Shown here piece by piece: positions 43,145 through 53,218 of a stretch of 64,000 nt of DNA (its first letter is position 1; each line of letters begins with the position of its first letter). The position numbers were made by a program, and so were the translations under genes. Under the pieces are notes generated by a model that did not search any database, was not told where the DNA came from, and worked only from the letters and a program-made list of their open reading frames with translations. This DNA is from Methylovulum sp. (GTDB lineage: Bacteria; Pseudomonadota; Gammaproteobacteria; Methylococcales; Methylomonadaceae), in contig NZ_JAQTZU010000009.1 of NCBI RefSeq assembly GCF_028687615.1, positions 1 through 64,000 of the forward strand, read 5' to 3'.

Positions 43145-44374
43145 TCAACCAAAAAACCAATAAGCCACAGCAATACTCGCCACCACCCCTGCCCCATCCG
43201 CCAGCAGGCCACAAGCGATGGCATGGCGGCTGTACCTGACACCGACCGAACCTAAGTACACCGCCAGCACATAAAACGTCGTTTCCGTACTGCCCTGGAC
43301 AATACAGGCCAAGCGTCCGGCAAATGAATCGGCCCCTAGCGTTTTCATCGTGTCCAGCATCATCGCCCGTGCGCCGCTACCGCTAAACGGCTTGATCAAG
43401 GCCGTCGGCAGCGCGTCCACAAAACGTCCGTCGATGGCGGACAGCGACACCAAGGCACGGATGCCATCGGTCAGCAAACCAAACGCGCCACTGGCACGGA
43501 ACACGCCGATAGCCACCAGCATCGCCACCAAATACGGGATAATCGTCACCGCCGTTTGGAAACCTTCTTTCGCACCATCGACAAACGCATCATAAGCATT
43601 GACGCCTTTGTAAACCGCGCCGCCGATAAACGTCACCACCAACGAAAACAGCAAAATATGGCTCAGGCTAGCCGATTGCTCCAGCATTTGTTGTTGCGGC
43701 AAACTGGAGAAATATGTGAGCAAACCGCCCACCATCAGCGTCAACCCACCCAAATAAGCCAACACTACTTTATCGAGCAAGTTGATTTTCTGGGCGTAAG
43801 CCACCGCCAGTAGGCCCGCCAACGTGGAAATATAGGTTGCAATCAATATCGGGATGAACACATCGGTGGGATTAAGCGCACCCAATTGCGCCCGGTAACT
43901 GAAAATCGTCACCGGAAACAAGGTGACGCTGGAGCTGTTGATGACCAGAAACAAAATTTGCGCCGAACTTGCCGTATCCGGTTTGGGATTGAGTGTTTGC
44001 AACTCCTGCATCGCCTTGATGCCCAGCGGGGTCGCGGCGTTGTCCAGCCCCAGCATATTCGCCGAAATATTCATCATCATCGCCCCCAAAGCCGGATGAT
44101 CGCTAGGCACTTCCGGCATCAAGCGGCGAAACAAAGGCGTCAGCCCGCGTGTCAGCAACACGATAAAACCGCTTTTTTCACCGACACGCATGATCCCCAA
44201 CCACAAGGACAACACTCCCGTCAAACCGATGGCAATTTCAAACGCGGCTTTGGATTGCGTGAACAGGGCGGTCATGATCTCGGCAAACACCTGCTGGTCG
44301 CCGAGAAAAAGCCATTTGACCGATGCGATGAAGAATGCAATTAGGAAAAAACTGATCCAGAGTAGGTTTAGCAT
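43145..44374 (-). CDS. nucleoside-recognition (Gate) membrane protein, SpmA-SpmB-like fusion
   Basis: The 409-residue inner-membrane protein has about ten spans and two Gate domains. The first half contains MMNISANMLGLDNAATPLGI then KAMQELQ, the signature of SpmA-like proteins, with INSSSVTLFPVTI. The second half contains GAKEGFQTAVTIIPYLVAML, ALIKPFSGSGARAMMLDTM and IVQGSTETTFYVLAVYLGSV as in SpmB. In sporeformers these are two spore-maturation proteins; fused forms occur in many non-sporulating bacteria. The transported or sensed molecule is unknown. Confidence 0.9.
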   Translation of the reverse strand: MLNLLWISFFLIAFFIASVKWLFLGDQQVFAEIMTALFTQSKAAFEIAIGLTGVLSLWLGIMRVGEKSGFIVLLTRGLTPLFRRLMPEVPSDHPALGAMMMNISANMLGLDNAATPLGIKAMQELQTLNPKPDTASSAQILFLVINSSSVTLFPVTIFSYRAQLGALNPTDVFIPILIATYISTLAGLLAVAYAQKINLLDKVVLAYLGGLTLMVGGLLTYFSSLPQQQMLEQSASLSHILLFSLVVTFIGGAVYKGVNAYDAFVDGAKEGFQTAVTIIPYLVAMLVAIGVFRASGAFGLLTDGIRALVSLSAIDGRFVDALPTALIKPFSGSGARAMMLDTMKTLGADSFAGRLACIVQGSTETTFYVLAVYLGSVGVRYSRHAIACGLLADGAGVVASIAVAYWFFG

Positions 44375-44470
44375 GAGGGATTATTGGCAACGAAAATTCA
44401 TTCGCTTCATCGTAGCAGAAAACAAACACGATTAATTTTGTGAAAAGGAGAAATCAATCGCCGGTACAAT

Positions 44471-44800
44471 TTAGCTATTTTCCGCCAACAAATGCACCGC
44501 CAACCAAACCGTATCCTCGTTATCGGCCGTCCAAGCCACCCGATGGCGGCTATGCGCCGGAATCAGAAGATAATCACCGGCAGATAAACGCAGGGAGGGC
44601 TGGTTTTCAAAATCAATAATGGCTTGCCCTTGCAACAACAGCACCCATTCATCGCAATCCTGGTCATACCAATAACCCTCCGCAGTCGCATGGCCCTTGG
44701 AGACAATCCGCTCAATATGGACTTGCCCGCGTTTCAACAACGTTTCAAAAAGCTCTTCGGGCAGTTGTTCGGGGATGTTCTTGAAGATATTTTTGGGCAT
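44471..44800 (-). CDS. cupin-domain protein
   Basis: The 109-residue single-domain cupin shows DQDCDEWVLLLQGQAIIDFE (first motif, with Glu in DEW) and LSAGDYLLIPAHSRHRVAW (second motif with the metal-type His). The usual HxH of the first motif is replaced (YDQDCDE), so metal binding is uncertain. Similar small cupins occur widely without assigned substrate. Confidence 0.85.
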   Translation of the reverse strand: MPKNIFKNIPEQLPEELFETLLKRGQVHIERIVSKGHATAEGYWYDQDCDEWVLLLQGQAIIDFENQPSLRLSAGDYLLIPAHSRHRVAWTADNEDTVWLAVHLLAENS

Positions 44801-44903
44801 GTTGTTTTATAGAATTTTTTCTCTCAAATGATGCGATTAGCCTCTATTGCTGGGATTCCTTACGTCATCCCAGCCTACGGACTAGGGCTGTCGATAAACA
44901 AAA

Positions 44904-46088
44904 TCATCCACACACCATTTCCACCAACCTCACCCAATAGGCCGCCCCAACCGGCAATATCGCATCATTAAAATCATAATGCGGATTGTGCAACAAGCAG
45001 CTATTGGCGGACGGGCCATTGCCTATCCAGAGATAACACCCCGGTTTTTCCTGCAACATAAAGGCAAAATCTTCAGAACCCATGCTGGGCGTGGGGTGCA
45101 AGTCAATTTTATCCGCCCCCACGACGGCGGTGGCGGCTTGCAACGCCAGGCCGGTTTCGGCTTCGCTGTTCCAAGTGACCGGATAACCGGGGTTTTCGGG
45201 GTTAAAAACCACGGTGGCAGTGACAATGAAAGCCGCGCAAATGTTGGTGGTGAGATGCTGGATACGCCCGGCGATTTCGGTTTGTAGCGAGGGTTTGAAA
45301 CAGCGCAAGGTGCCGCGTAAGGTCACGGCGTCGGGGATGGCGTTCCAGGTATTGCCGGCGTGGATTTGCGAGATGCTGACCACGGCGGCATCGGCGGGGT
45401 TGAGGTTACGGCTGACGATGGTTTGTAAAGCCGTGATCAGTTGCGCGGCGGCGACGATGGCATCATTGCCTAAATGCGGCATCGCCGCATGGGTGGCTAG
45501 ACCAGTGATAATGATTTCAAAACAATCGAAGGATGCCATCATCGCGCCGGATTTGATGGCAAAGTGCCCAGTGGGGATGTCGGGGAAATTGTGCATGCCG
45601 AACACATAATCGGCAGGGAATTTTGCAAAAAGGCCATCGTCAATCATGGCCTTGGCTCCGGCACGGCCTTCTTCGGCGGGCTGGAAAATGAAATACACCG
45701 TGCCGTTAAAATTCGGGTGATTTGCCAGATGGCAAGCGGCTCCCAGCAACATGGCGGTATGCCCGTCATGGCCGCAAGCGTGCATTTTGCCATCGTGGCG
45801 GGATTTGTGGGCAAAATCGTTGTGTTCCTGGATGAACAAGGCATCCATCTCGGCACGCAAGGCGATTTTTTTGGCGGACGTTCCGGCTTTGAGCGTACCG
45901 ACCACGCCCGTTCCGCCTAAGCCTTGGTGAACTGCGAGGCCAAATTCGCGCAGCTTATCGGCGACAAATTGTGCGGTTTGGAATTCTTCAAACGCGGTTT
46001 CGGGATATTGGTGCAGATGTTGCCGCCATTGGCGCATGGGTTCGTGCAAATCATCCAGGAGTTGCTTGCTGGTCACGGGAAACATCAC
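44904..46088 (-). CDS. M20 family amidohydrolase (N-acyl-amino-acid/hippurate hydrolase type)
   Basis: The 394-residue enzyme shows the M20D pattern: WRQHLHQYPETAFEEFQTAQ, MHACGHDGHTAMLLGAA with the metal Cys/His ligands, FIFQPAEEGRAGAKAMIDDG, GMHNFPDIPTGHFAIKSGAM, a dimerisation domain starting TGLATHAAMPHLGNDAI, and MGSEDFAFMLQEKPGCYLWI. It removes acyl groups from N-acyl amino acids or related amides; the substrate is not clear. Its start overlaps the glucokinase stop by 4 bases, so it ends a three-gene operon. Confidence 0.92.
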   Translation of the reverse strand: MMFPVTSKQLLDDLHEPMRQWRQHLHQYPETAFEEFQTAQFVADKLREFGLAVHQGLGGTGVVGTLKAGTSAKKIALRAEMDALFIQEHNDFAHKSRHDGKMHACGHDGHTAMLLGAACHLANHPNFNGTVYFIFQPAEEGRAGAKAMIDDGLFAKFPADYVFGMHNFPDIPTGHFAIKSGAMMASFDCFEIIITGLATHAAMPHLGNDAIVAAAQLITALQTIVSRNLNPADAAVVSISQIHAGNTWNAIPDAVTLRGTLRCFKPSLQTEIAGRIQHLTTNICAAFIVTATVVFNPENPGYPVTWNSEAETGLALQAATAVVGADKIDLHPTPSMGSEDFAFMLQEKPGCYLWIGNGPSANSCLLHNPHYDFNDAILPVGAAYWVRLVEMVCG

Positions 46089-47065
46089 GCAAAATAATTC
46101 ATCGCGCCCAGCAACGGGGTGCGCGGATTCAACGACATTTTCACCGAAACTTTATCCAGTAATCCGGCAAAACGGCCTTTGGCTTTAAACGCTTCGATAA
46201 ACCGCCCGTCCTGCATCAGGGGCAATATTTTCGGGGCTATGCCACCGCCGATGAACACGCCGCCCATCGCCAGAGCTTTCAAAACCAGGTTGCCCGCTTC
46301 TGCACCGTACAACTCAACGAACAAACGCACGGCTTCGGCGCATAACGCGTCTTCACCACTGACGCCCAATCGGGAAATAACCGCATTGCGGTCTATTCCC
46401 GCCTCATGGTCATTGACTTCCGGCACTGCCAAACAAGCGGTGGCAAAATCATGCTCGCAAAGAAAATCATAAATATTGCCAAAACCCATACCGGAAATTA
46501 ACCGCTCGTAACTGACGTGGCCGGGATATTTGTTGCGCAGATACTCTAGCAGGGCGTCCTGTTGTTCGGTTTGCGGGGCGAAATCGCAATGCCCGCCTTC
46601 GGTCGCCATCGGATGATGGCGGTTGCCATCCCAGTACAAAATCGCTTCACCCAATCCAGTTCCGGCGGCGATCACGGCGATATTGCCTGTTTGTGCTTGC
46701 GCGTTCGGGTTCAATTCCAGCCAATCGCCGTCCGACAGATGCAACATTCCCAAGGCCATTGCTTCCAGGTCATTAAGCAATTTGACTTGTCCTGTGCCTA
46801 AGCTTGATTTTAATTCTTCACCGTCCAGCAACCACGGCAAGTTGGTGGTTTGGCAACGCTGCCGGACCACGGGACCGGCGACCCCGAAACAGGCGGCGGA
46901 GATGCTGGTTTCCGGCGGCAGGAATTCTTGGAGGATGTCGGTAAATTCGGGATATGCCAAGCTGGAGAAGGTCTGTTCATGCTCGCAGACCAAACCACCC
47001 TCTTTGTTTTTGTCAACTAATGCCAAAACGGTTTTAGTTCCGCCTATGTCGCCTGCAAGTATCAT
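46085..47065 (-). CDS. glk: glucokinase
   Basis: The 326-residue enzyme phosphorylates glucose with ATP. It begins MILAGDIGGTKTVLALV (phosphate-1 motif of the ROK/hexokinase-like fold) and has CFGVAGPVVRQRCQTTNLPW, LLNDLEAMALGM, the catalytic-region VIAAGTGLGEAILYW, EGGHCDFAPQ, and GGVFIGGGIAPKILP. These are the bacterial Glk family features. It overlaps both neighbours as ATGA. Linked to a glucoamylase-like gene upstream, it would trap glucose released from glycogen or maltodextrin. Confidence 0.95.
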   Translation of the reverse strand: MILAGDIGGTKTVLALVDKNKEGGLVCEHEQTFSSLAYPEFTDILQEFLPPETSISAACFGVAGPVVRQRCQTTNLPWLLDGEELKSSLGTGQVKLLNDLEAMALGMLHLSDGDWLELNPNAQAQTGNIAVIAAGTGLGEAILYWDGNRHHPMATEGGHCDFAPQTEQQDALLEYLRNKYPGHVSYERLISGMGFGNIYDFLCEHDFATACLAVPEVNDHEAGIDRNAVISRLGVSGEDALCAEAVRLFVELYGAEAGNLVLKALAMGGVFIGGGIAPKILPLMQDGRFIEAFKAKGRFAGLLDKVSVKMSLNPRTPLLGAMNYFA

Positions 47066-50000
47066 ACGGTTGCCTCTTCTGTTGGTAATTTATTGTTATT
47101 ATTCAGCAAGTGTACCAGCGCATCCAATATGCCATTGGCGGCCCGGTGCGGGGGCAGTTGGTAAAACGCTTGCCAGGCAATCGAAACATGTTCTTCGTAT
47201 TCCTCTTGGTGCTGCGGATGCGCTTGTAACCAGCAGATCCTGACGGCATGTCCGATAATGACATCGGTCAGTAGCGTATCATTAATGTAAACAGAATGGG
47301 TATGGAAAATAGACGCTATCGCTTTGATCGCTTCTACGGTCAATTGCCGATACACGGGCGATTGGATTTTGTTGAGCAAATGGCTGACCTGGAGTTTGAA
47401 ACTTTGTTCGCCTGAAGTCATTTGCGACAAGATGGTTTCACTGTCCAACCGCCGTTTGCTATTGAGTTTTTCCCCTATCATCAAGCCGTTGCAATGATGC
47501 AGGATATTCCAGACGCTGGCAAAAAAAGCATCGTTCTCACGCCCGACACTGCCTTGCCGCTCGCGCCAGTCGTACCAATCGGCGGTTCCGGCATGATCCC
47601 CTGCATCCATAGACTTGGAAAACCGCGCTTGCCTCAAATCCTGGCAATCACCTTCGTAATTCAGTGCTTCGACCTGGCTTAAGTGATTTTCGGTGTTGCT
47701 GTAATCCGCCAAGGTTTCGCGGACTTTTTGCGACAATTGGTAAGGCGACAAAAACAGAATCTCATTAAAGGCCTGATCCAATGTACCAGCCGTTTCGCGT
47801 TTTTGTCTGGCCAAAATCAATTGCAGGATATGCCCCACCCTGACCGTGTGCATATCGGCGAATAATTCGGGTGCCGACTTGACCAACATGCCCAGATAGA
47901 TGATCAGTTCCTGGATAATGATCAATTCGCTGGCGTTATTGTTGTTGAAAGTGCGGATGGACTCTAAGATTTCCCAGGAATCGGCGGGGCGTGTCAATGT
48001 CGCCCTGCCACTGTAGGCGCGGCCTACGGTCAGCAAATGCTGGCGCACCAGAATATCGGTTGCCGCCTGTTCCAGATTGATGTCGTATTTGCCCAGCAAA
48101 CCGGCGCACCGTCTGACCACATACCAGGCATGTTGGTCTCCCGCCCGTTCGTAGACCTCTTCCAGTAAATCCCGCACCGTGCAAATTTGCGGGTCGGCAG
48201 CGGCCAACGCCACCAGTTCATAATCCAAGCCGTGGCGTTGCCCCAACTGGCTTAATACTTCCAGTTGCACATACAAATTGCTGTTGGTTTTCAACTGCTC
48301 CAGCAAAGCCTTGTCATCGCTGATTTCCCAAACCGTCAAAGACAGTGTGTCCATAGGCTTGGACAGGCTGCCATCAAACGGCAAGGCATGGAAAAATAGC
48401 CGTCCGCTTTCTTGCCAAGTGGCTTGGGAAAACTCAAAGTCATGCAGGTAATTGATTTTTTCCTGGTTAGACGTCTTAGTAAATTCGCCTAAAAAACCGA
48501 GCTTGACCGGTACGCCTTTGATGACGCCTTCTTGCAGTTCCGCAATAAAGTCCAGCAACACTTGGCGGTTGTGCCTCTTCAGCATGTTTTGTTTGATGCT
48601 GATGACCACCAAAGGGTTGCCCGCCTTGTCCCAATGCTTGTAAATGTAAGACAGCTCCAAACGCAGGCGGTCAATCAGCAAGCGGTTGTCCATCGCCAGA
48701 TAAAAACCTTTTTGGTTGAGGAATTGCGGCAGGAACACCAATTGTGCGCCCGATAAAATATACAGTTTGGACGTGGACAATGTCCGTAACTGCCGCAACG
48801 GGCGTCCAGTCAATTCGTAACGGTCATTACGCCCGACCTGCGTGTACGCCGCCGCCAGCTCGCTGGCGTCCCTAATCTGGATCGGCGACACTTCCGCCAA
48901 GGTTTGGGTTTGCACACCACACGCCAGCAAATCCTGTTGCACACTGTCATCCTGTGCCAGTATCGCAATCTGCAAGGTGCAATCTTGGCGTTGGTTGGTC
49001 ATTTTGTAGCGGCCCAACGGATCTATGTCATCAATACCCAGCCATCCGTCTTGAATCAAACTACCGAGGATAAACAGGCTTTGCGCCCACACCAGCGGGA
49101 TATTCTCGTTGGGTACGCGGGTTTGGCTGTTGGGCTTGGCCTTTTCATCTGCAATCAAATCCTGCGGAACGATGTACAACTCCGGCAACAGTTTTTGTCC
49201 ATTATGCTCAACCAGCAAACCTTCCAATTGGGTGCGGTAATCGGCGGCGGCCACCGTATCGCCAGCAAACAATTTATTGAGCAGCAAGTAACTGAAAAAC
49301 AACGGCCATTCGCATTCTATGTGCATGAATTGCTTCAGCTCTTGCGGATTGTAATGCAGACGCTTGCTATCTTCGATGACGGTTTGGTGGCCGTCCAGCA
49401 AAAAACGCTTGCAACCATAACGGCCTTGCAGTTTGTCGCAAATCAGTTTTTCGGTTTTGTCGCGGATGGTTTTATTTTCCACCGCAAACGCCGGAAAGCC
49501 CGTAATGCTCAACACCGACGAATCGGCTTCTTTCGAAATGGACTCGCGCGGCAGCAAAGATTCCAAGGTGATGCGGGTACGGGCAATATCGTCACTGATG
49601 ACGTGCACGACGGATGCTTGCCCTCCGTCTTTGCCAAACAGATTGAAGCCTGACATCACTTCCAAAGCCGCTTTCGCCATGCCGATGGAACTGGCGTTCA
49701 GCTCGGCGATGCCGTGGTTGATTTTGTTGCCGCGCTCCCAAATACCGTAGTCAGGGGTGCGGTAAGTGCGGCTGACGTAATGCACCAGGTTTTGCACGAA
49801 ATTGACTTCATCAATGGTAAAGACAATACGCAAACCGGACGCAGTCATTTGCGCCAGCATCAATAAAAACAGCGAAGTCGCATCGAGCTGCAAATGCCCC
49901 CATTCGTGGTCACCCACCACCACCGCACCGGTTTTGGTGTCGTATTTGGCATGTAAGGCATCCAGCGGGTTTTGCGTGTGCTTGAATTTTTCCACCTTGG

Positions 50001-50310
50001 GCGACTGGCGCATCATCGCCATCAACAAGCCTCGCATCAGCTTGACGACGCTTTGTTCCAGCACATAAGCCCGGCCCTGGTTTTTGTCGCCAGGCTGGTT
50101 TTCCACACGCCGGTACGCCAAACCCAAACCCCACACCGCCAAAATACTGTAGACATTGTCGCGCACCCACGCATCGGTGTAATTGCCATGCGCCGTCACC
50201 GCCGTACTGGCGGGCAACAAGCCGCTGATCCAATGCTGGCGGCTGAGGATAATGCCCTGCACTTGCTGGAAATACCGCTCTAGTGGGTCAATGTCTACAG
50301 TGGGTTTCAT
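47062..50310 (-). CDS. GH15-like protein, phosphorylase-kinase-alpha type
   Basis: The start MKPTVDIDPLERYFQQVQGI at 50310 gives 1082 residues; 20 more codons are open upstream from a TTG but lack support. The first half is an (alpha/alpha)6 glucoamylase-like domain: TDAWVRDNVYSILAVWGLGL, GDHEWGHLQLDATSLFLLML, TPDYGIWERGNKINHGIAEL, LNASSIGMAKAALEVM. The second half matches the regulatory part of phosphorylase b kinase alpha/beta subunits. Bacterial members are uncharacterised; hydrolysis or binding of alpha-glucans is likely, and glk overlaps its stop. No signal peptide, so cytoplasmic. No strong ribosome site before the chosen start. Confidence 0.85.
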   Translation of the reverse strand: MKPTVDIDPLERYFQQVQGIILSRQHWISGLLPASTAVTAHGNYTDAWVRDNVYSILAVWGLGLAYRRVENQPGDKNQGRAYVLEQSVVKLMRGLLMAMMRQSPKVEKFKHTQNPLDALHAKYDTKTGAVVVGDHEWGHLQLDATSLFLLMLAQMTASGLRIVFTIDEVNFVQNLVHYVSRTYRTPDYGIWERGNKINHGIAELNASSIGMAKAALEVMSGFNLFGKDGGQASVVHVISDDIARTRITLESLLPRESISKEADSSVLSITGFPAFAVENKTIRDKTEKLICDKLQGRYGCKRFLLDGHQTVIEDSKRLHYNPQELKQFMHIECEWPLFFSYLLLNKLFAGDTVAAADYRTQLEGLLVEHNGQKLLPELYIVPQDLIADEKAKPNSQTRVPNENIPLVWAQSLFILGSLIQDGWLGIDDIDPLGRYKMTNQRQDCTLQIAILAQDDSVQQDLLACGVQTQTLAEVSPIQIRDASELAAAYTQVGRNDRYELTGRPLRQLRTLSTSKLYILSGAQLVFLPQFLNQKGFYLAMDNRLLIDRLRLELSYIYKHWDKAGNPLVVISIKQNMLKRHNRQVLLDFIAELQEGVIKGVPVKLGFLGEFTKTSNQEKINYLHDFEFSQATWQESGRLFFHALPFDGSLSKPMDTLSLTVWEISDDKALLEQLKTNSNLYVQLEVLSQLGQRHGLDYELVALAAADPQICTVRDLLEEVYERAGDQHAWYVVRRCAGLLGKYDINLEQAATDILVRQHLLTVGRAYSGRATLTRPADSWEILESIRTFNNNNASELIIIQELIIYLGMLVKSAPELFADMHTVRVGHILQLILARQKRETAGTLDQAFNEILFLSPYQLSQKVRETLADYSNTENHLSQVEALNYEGDCQDLRQARFSKSMDAGDHAGTADWYDWRERQGSVGRENDAFFASVWNILHHCNGLMIGEKLNSKRRLDSETILSQMTSGEQSFKLQVSHLLNKIQSPVYRQLTVEAIKAIASIFHTHSVYINDTLLTDVIIGHAVRICWLQAHPQHQEEYEEHVSIAWQAFYQLPPHRAANGILDALVHLLNNNNKLPTEEATV

Positions 50311-50736
50311 TCGTAATAAAGAGTTAAGGTGATAGGAATTTACGAAGATTTGGAGCAGATATTGTGCCAATGAATTTTAAACCCGCCACCCTAAATTGGG
50401 CTGCCCCCAAAGAATGCTTAGCGTTTACGGCGAATGATGAGGGACACTCCACTTCGTTCAGCCCTTATGCCCGTTCGGGTGGCACTTACAAAAACCATCG
50501 CCCTTGCACTCCAACATCAACACGAGAACAAGACGCCTACAAACGCACCAAAGATAAACACCGCACCGCACTGAAAACGTCCAAAAAATCCCTGCCACCC
50601 ACAGAAAATCCGGCGATGGCGGTTAAAAATCACCACCACCTGCCGCTTATTTGCTAAAAAACTGTACCAAAACCAAAGTTGGTTCGCATTTTGCTTCATT
50701 CAAAATCAATTCCAACCGTAGATCAGGAGCAAATAA
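50311..50736. other. intergenic region before glnN
   Basis: Divergent promoter region. The stretch 50371-50660 has no convincing gene; an open frame there lacks any recognisable domain. The glnN sigma-54 promoter is at 50680-50695. AGGAG at 50725-50729 is the glnN ribosome site. Confidence 0.6.
50680..50695 (+). promoter_or_regulatory. sigma-54 promoter of glnN
   Basis: TGGTTCGCATTTTGCT has GG and GC 12 bases apart, a consensus TTGCT at -12, and TGG with C and G of the -24 box. The predicted start of transcription is about 30 bases before the glnN ATG. No clear NtrC dyad is seen upstream. Confidence 0.65.
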
Positions 50737-52911
50737 ATGAGTGGAAATGCCGTGCGCGTCCAGGCGATCCAAACCATCACCAACCGCCAACCGATGCCGA
50801 CCAAGCCACCAGCAACGCTGGACAGTTTGTGGGCTAGTGATGTGTTCACCTTAAACAAAATGAAGGAAAGCCTCCCCAAAGAGATTTTCAAATCCCTGAA
50901 AAAAACCATCGAAACCAGTTCGGAACTGGATGTGTCCATCGCCGATGTCGTGGCTTTGGCGATGAAAGATTGGGCCTTGTCGAAAGGGGCCTTGTATTAC
51001 GCCCATGTTTTTTATCCCTTGACCAATGCCACCGCCGAAAAACACGACGGTTTCATTTCCGTGCAAAGCGACGGTTCGGTCATCTCCGAATTCAGCGGCA
51101 AAGTGCTGGTGCAGGGCGAGCCGGACGGCTCCTCTTTCCCCAACGGCGGTATCCGCTCGACCTTTGAAGCGCGTGGCTATACCGCCTGGGACGTGACCAG
51201 CCCCGCGTTCATCATGACCACCGACAATGGCGCGACCTTGTGCATCCCGACCGTGTTCGTGTCATGGACGGGCGAAGCCTTGGACAAAAAAACCCCGTTG
51301 CTACGCGCCAATGCGGCGATGAACAAAGCCGCCCATCGAGTGTTGTCGTTGCTGGGCCATACCGGCATCGCCCCCGTCAATTCCAGTTGCGGCGCGGAGC
51401 AGGAATACTTTCTGGTCGATGCGAATTTTGTCAGCAGCCGCCCTGATTTATTATTGACCGGCCGCACGTTGTTCGGCGCATCCCCTGCCAAAGGCCAGCA
51501 ATTCGATGACCATTATTTTGGTGCGATTCCTGAGCGTGTCCAGGTGTTTATGCAGGATGTTGAAGAGCAGTTATACAGGCTCGGCATCCCCGCAAAAACC
51601 CGCCATAACGAAGTCGCGCCGGGCCAGTTTGAAATCGCGCCGTTTTTTGAATCTGCCAACGTGGCGACCGACCATCAGCAATTGTTGATGACAGTTTTGA
51701 AAAATACCGCAAAAAAACACGGCTTGGTGTGCTTGCTACACGAAAAACCGTTTAAAGGCATTAACGGTTCAGGTAAACACGTCAACTGGTCGGTCGGCAA
51801 CGCCACCCAGGGTAACTTGCTCGATCCTGGCTCAACGCCGCACTCCAATTCGCAATTCTTGTTGTTCTGCGGCGCGGTGATCCGTGGCGTCCACAAATTC
51901 GGCCCGCTGCTACGCGCCGCCATCGCCACCGCCAGCAACGACCACCGTTTAGGCGCGAACGAAGCCCCGCCAGCGATCATGTCGGTGTATCTCGGTACGC
52001 AACTGGATAACGTGTTCGAGCAAATCAGCAAAGGCGAAATTACCGGCTCTTTGAATGCCGGGATCATGGATTTGGGCATTAAAACCCTACCGACTTTTAG
52101 CAAAGACGCGGGCGATAGAAACCGCACCTCGCCGTTTGCTTTTACCGGCAACCGTTTTGAATTCCGCGCGGTCGGTTCCGGCCAATCGGTCGCCGGCCCT
52201 CTGGTCGCCATGAACACCATGCTCGCCGATTCGCTGAACTGGGTCGCTGATGAACTGGAAAGCGAACTGGGCAAAGGTGCAGATTTGGACACCGCGATAT
52301 TGACGGTGCTGAAAGCCGTTATCGACAAGCACGGCGCAGTGGTGTTTGGTGGCAACGGCTATTCACCCGAATGGCATAAAATGGCGGTTGAAGAACGTGG
52401 TTTGCGTAACCTGCGCACCGCAGCAGACGCCCTGCCTGTTTTGAAAGAGAAAGAAATTGAAGCCTTGTTTGATGGCCTTGGCGTGTTGTCTCCCGTGGAA
52501 CTTGCCAGCCGTTTCGACATCTATGCCGAGCAGTACATTTTGGCGATTGAAGTGGAAGCCAAATTGGTCATCAGTATGGCAAAAACCGGGATTTATCCGG
52601 CAGCGGTAAAATATTTGGCGGATTTGTCCTCAACCATCAGCAGCTTACAAAGCAACGGCGTGGAACTGGGCAACGAAAGCTTGCTCAGAATCTCAACCAC
52701 GCTGAACACGATGATGGCGACGGTGGACAAACTCAGCACCGTGCTGGGCCAACATGATTTTGCCAGCATTGAGGAACACATGCAGTTTTGCGCCCAAACC
52801 ATCCGCCCGCTGATGGACGAAGTCCGACTTTATGCGGACACGCTGGAAACTGAAGTCGCGGATGAATTATGGCCGTTCCCGACTTACCAAGAAATGTTGT
52901 TCATTAAATAA
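50737..52911 (+). CDS. glnN: glutamine synthetase type III
   Basis: The 724-residue enzyme is of the large GSIII class, half again as long as GlnA and without an adenylylation site. Class motifs are [82 protein letters not shown], and [20 protein letters not shown]. It makes glutamine from glutamate and ammonia. A sigma-54 promoter directly upstream suggests use under nitrogen limitation, complementing the GlnA enzyme at 6031. Confidence 0.96.
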   Translation: MSGNAVRVQAIQTITNRQPMPTKPPATLDSLWASDVFTLNKMKESLPKEIFKSLKKTIETSSELDVSIADVVALAMKDWALSKGALYYAHVFYPLTNATAEKHDGFISVQSDGSVISEFSGKVLVQGEPDGSSFPNGGIRSTFEARGYTAWDVTSPAFIMTTDNGATLCIPTVFVSWTGEALDKKTPLLRANAAMNKAAHRVLSLLGHTGIAPVNSSCGAEQEYFLVDANFVSSRPDLLLTGRTLFGASPAKGQQFDDHYFGAIPERVQVFMQDVEEQLYRLGIPAKTRHNEVAPGQFEIAPFFESANVATDHQQLLMTVLKNTAKKHGLVCLLHEKPFKGINGSGKHVNWSVGNATQGNLLDPGSTPHSNSQFLLFCGAVIRGVHKFGPLLRAAIATASNDHRLGANEAPPAIMSVYLGTQLDNVFEQISKGEITGSLNAGIMDLGIKTLPTFSKDAGDRNRTSPFAFTGNRFEFRAVGSGQSVAGPLVAMNTMLADSLNWVADELESELGKGADLDTAILTVLKAVIDKHGAVVFGGNGYSPEWHKMAVEERGLRNLRTAADALPVLKEKEIEALFDGLGVLSPVELASRFDIYAEQYILAIEVEAKLVISMAKTGIYPAAVKYLADLSSTISSLQSNGVELGNESLLRISTTLNTMMATVDKLSTVLGQHDFASIEEHMQFCAQTIRPLMDEVRLYADTLETEVADELWPFPTYQEMLFIK

Positions 52912-53018
52912 CCGCTCTGGCGCAATGCCAGGACCCCCCCGCCCACGACGCGCATAACCAGGGTTGTTTGACCACTCTCCTGGCTTATGCCGCACTCTAA
53001 AAGCCCTCATTGGAAACG

Positions 53019-53047
53019 GATTTCCCAACTGCCCAGGTTGGGAAATC
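53019..53047 (+). terminator. hairpin after glnN
   Basis: GATTTCCCAAC and GTTGGGAAATC form a perfect 11-bp stem with a 7-base loop, 108 bases after glnN. There is no T run. It is the only structure I can support in the gap 52912-53218. Confidence 0.5.
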
Positions 53048-53218
53048 AACTTCAGGATGCTTATCTGGCTGATAATTTATCACTATTCACGCGTATAAAA
53101 TCCGCTATCTTTATCAAAATAGTGCTTTTAACTGACTGTTGCTTTAAACTGGCTATCAATAGGGTCAGGCGACAACCTGAAATCCCCGTATTTTAGCCTC
53201 TAACACAGAATCCAGCCC

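Noticed and set aside
50364-50657. 97-codon open frame upstream of glnN
   Set aside because: Low-complexity composition, no domain, and it runs across the divergent promoter region.
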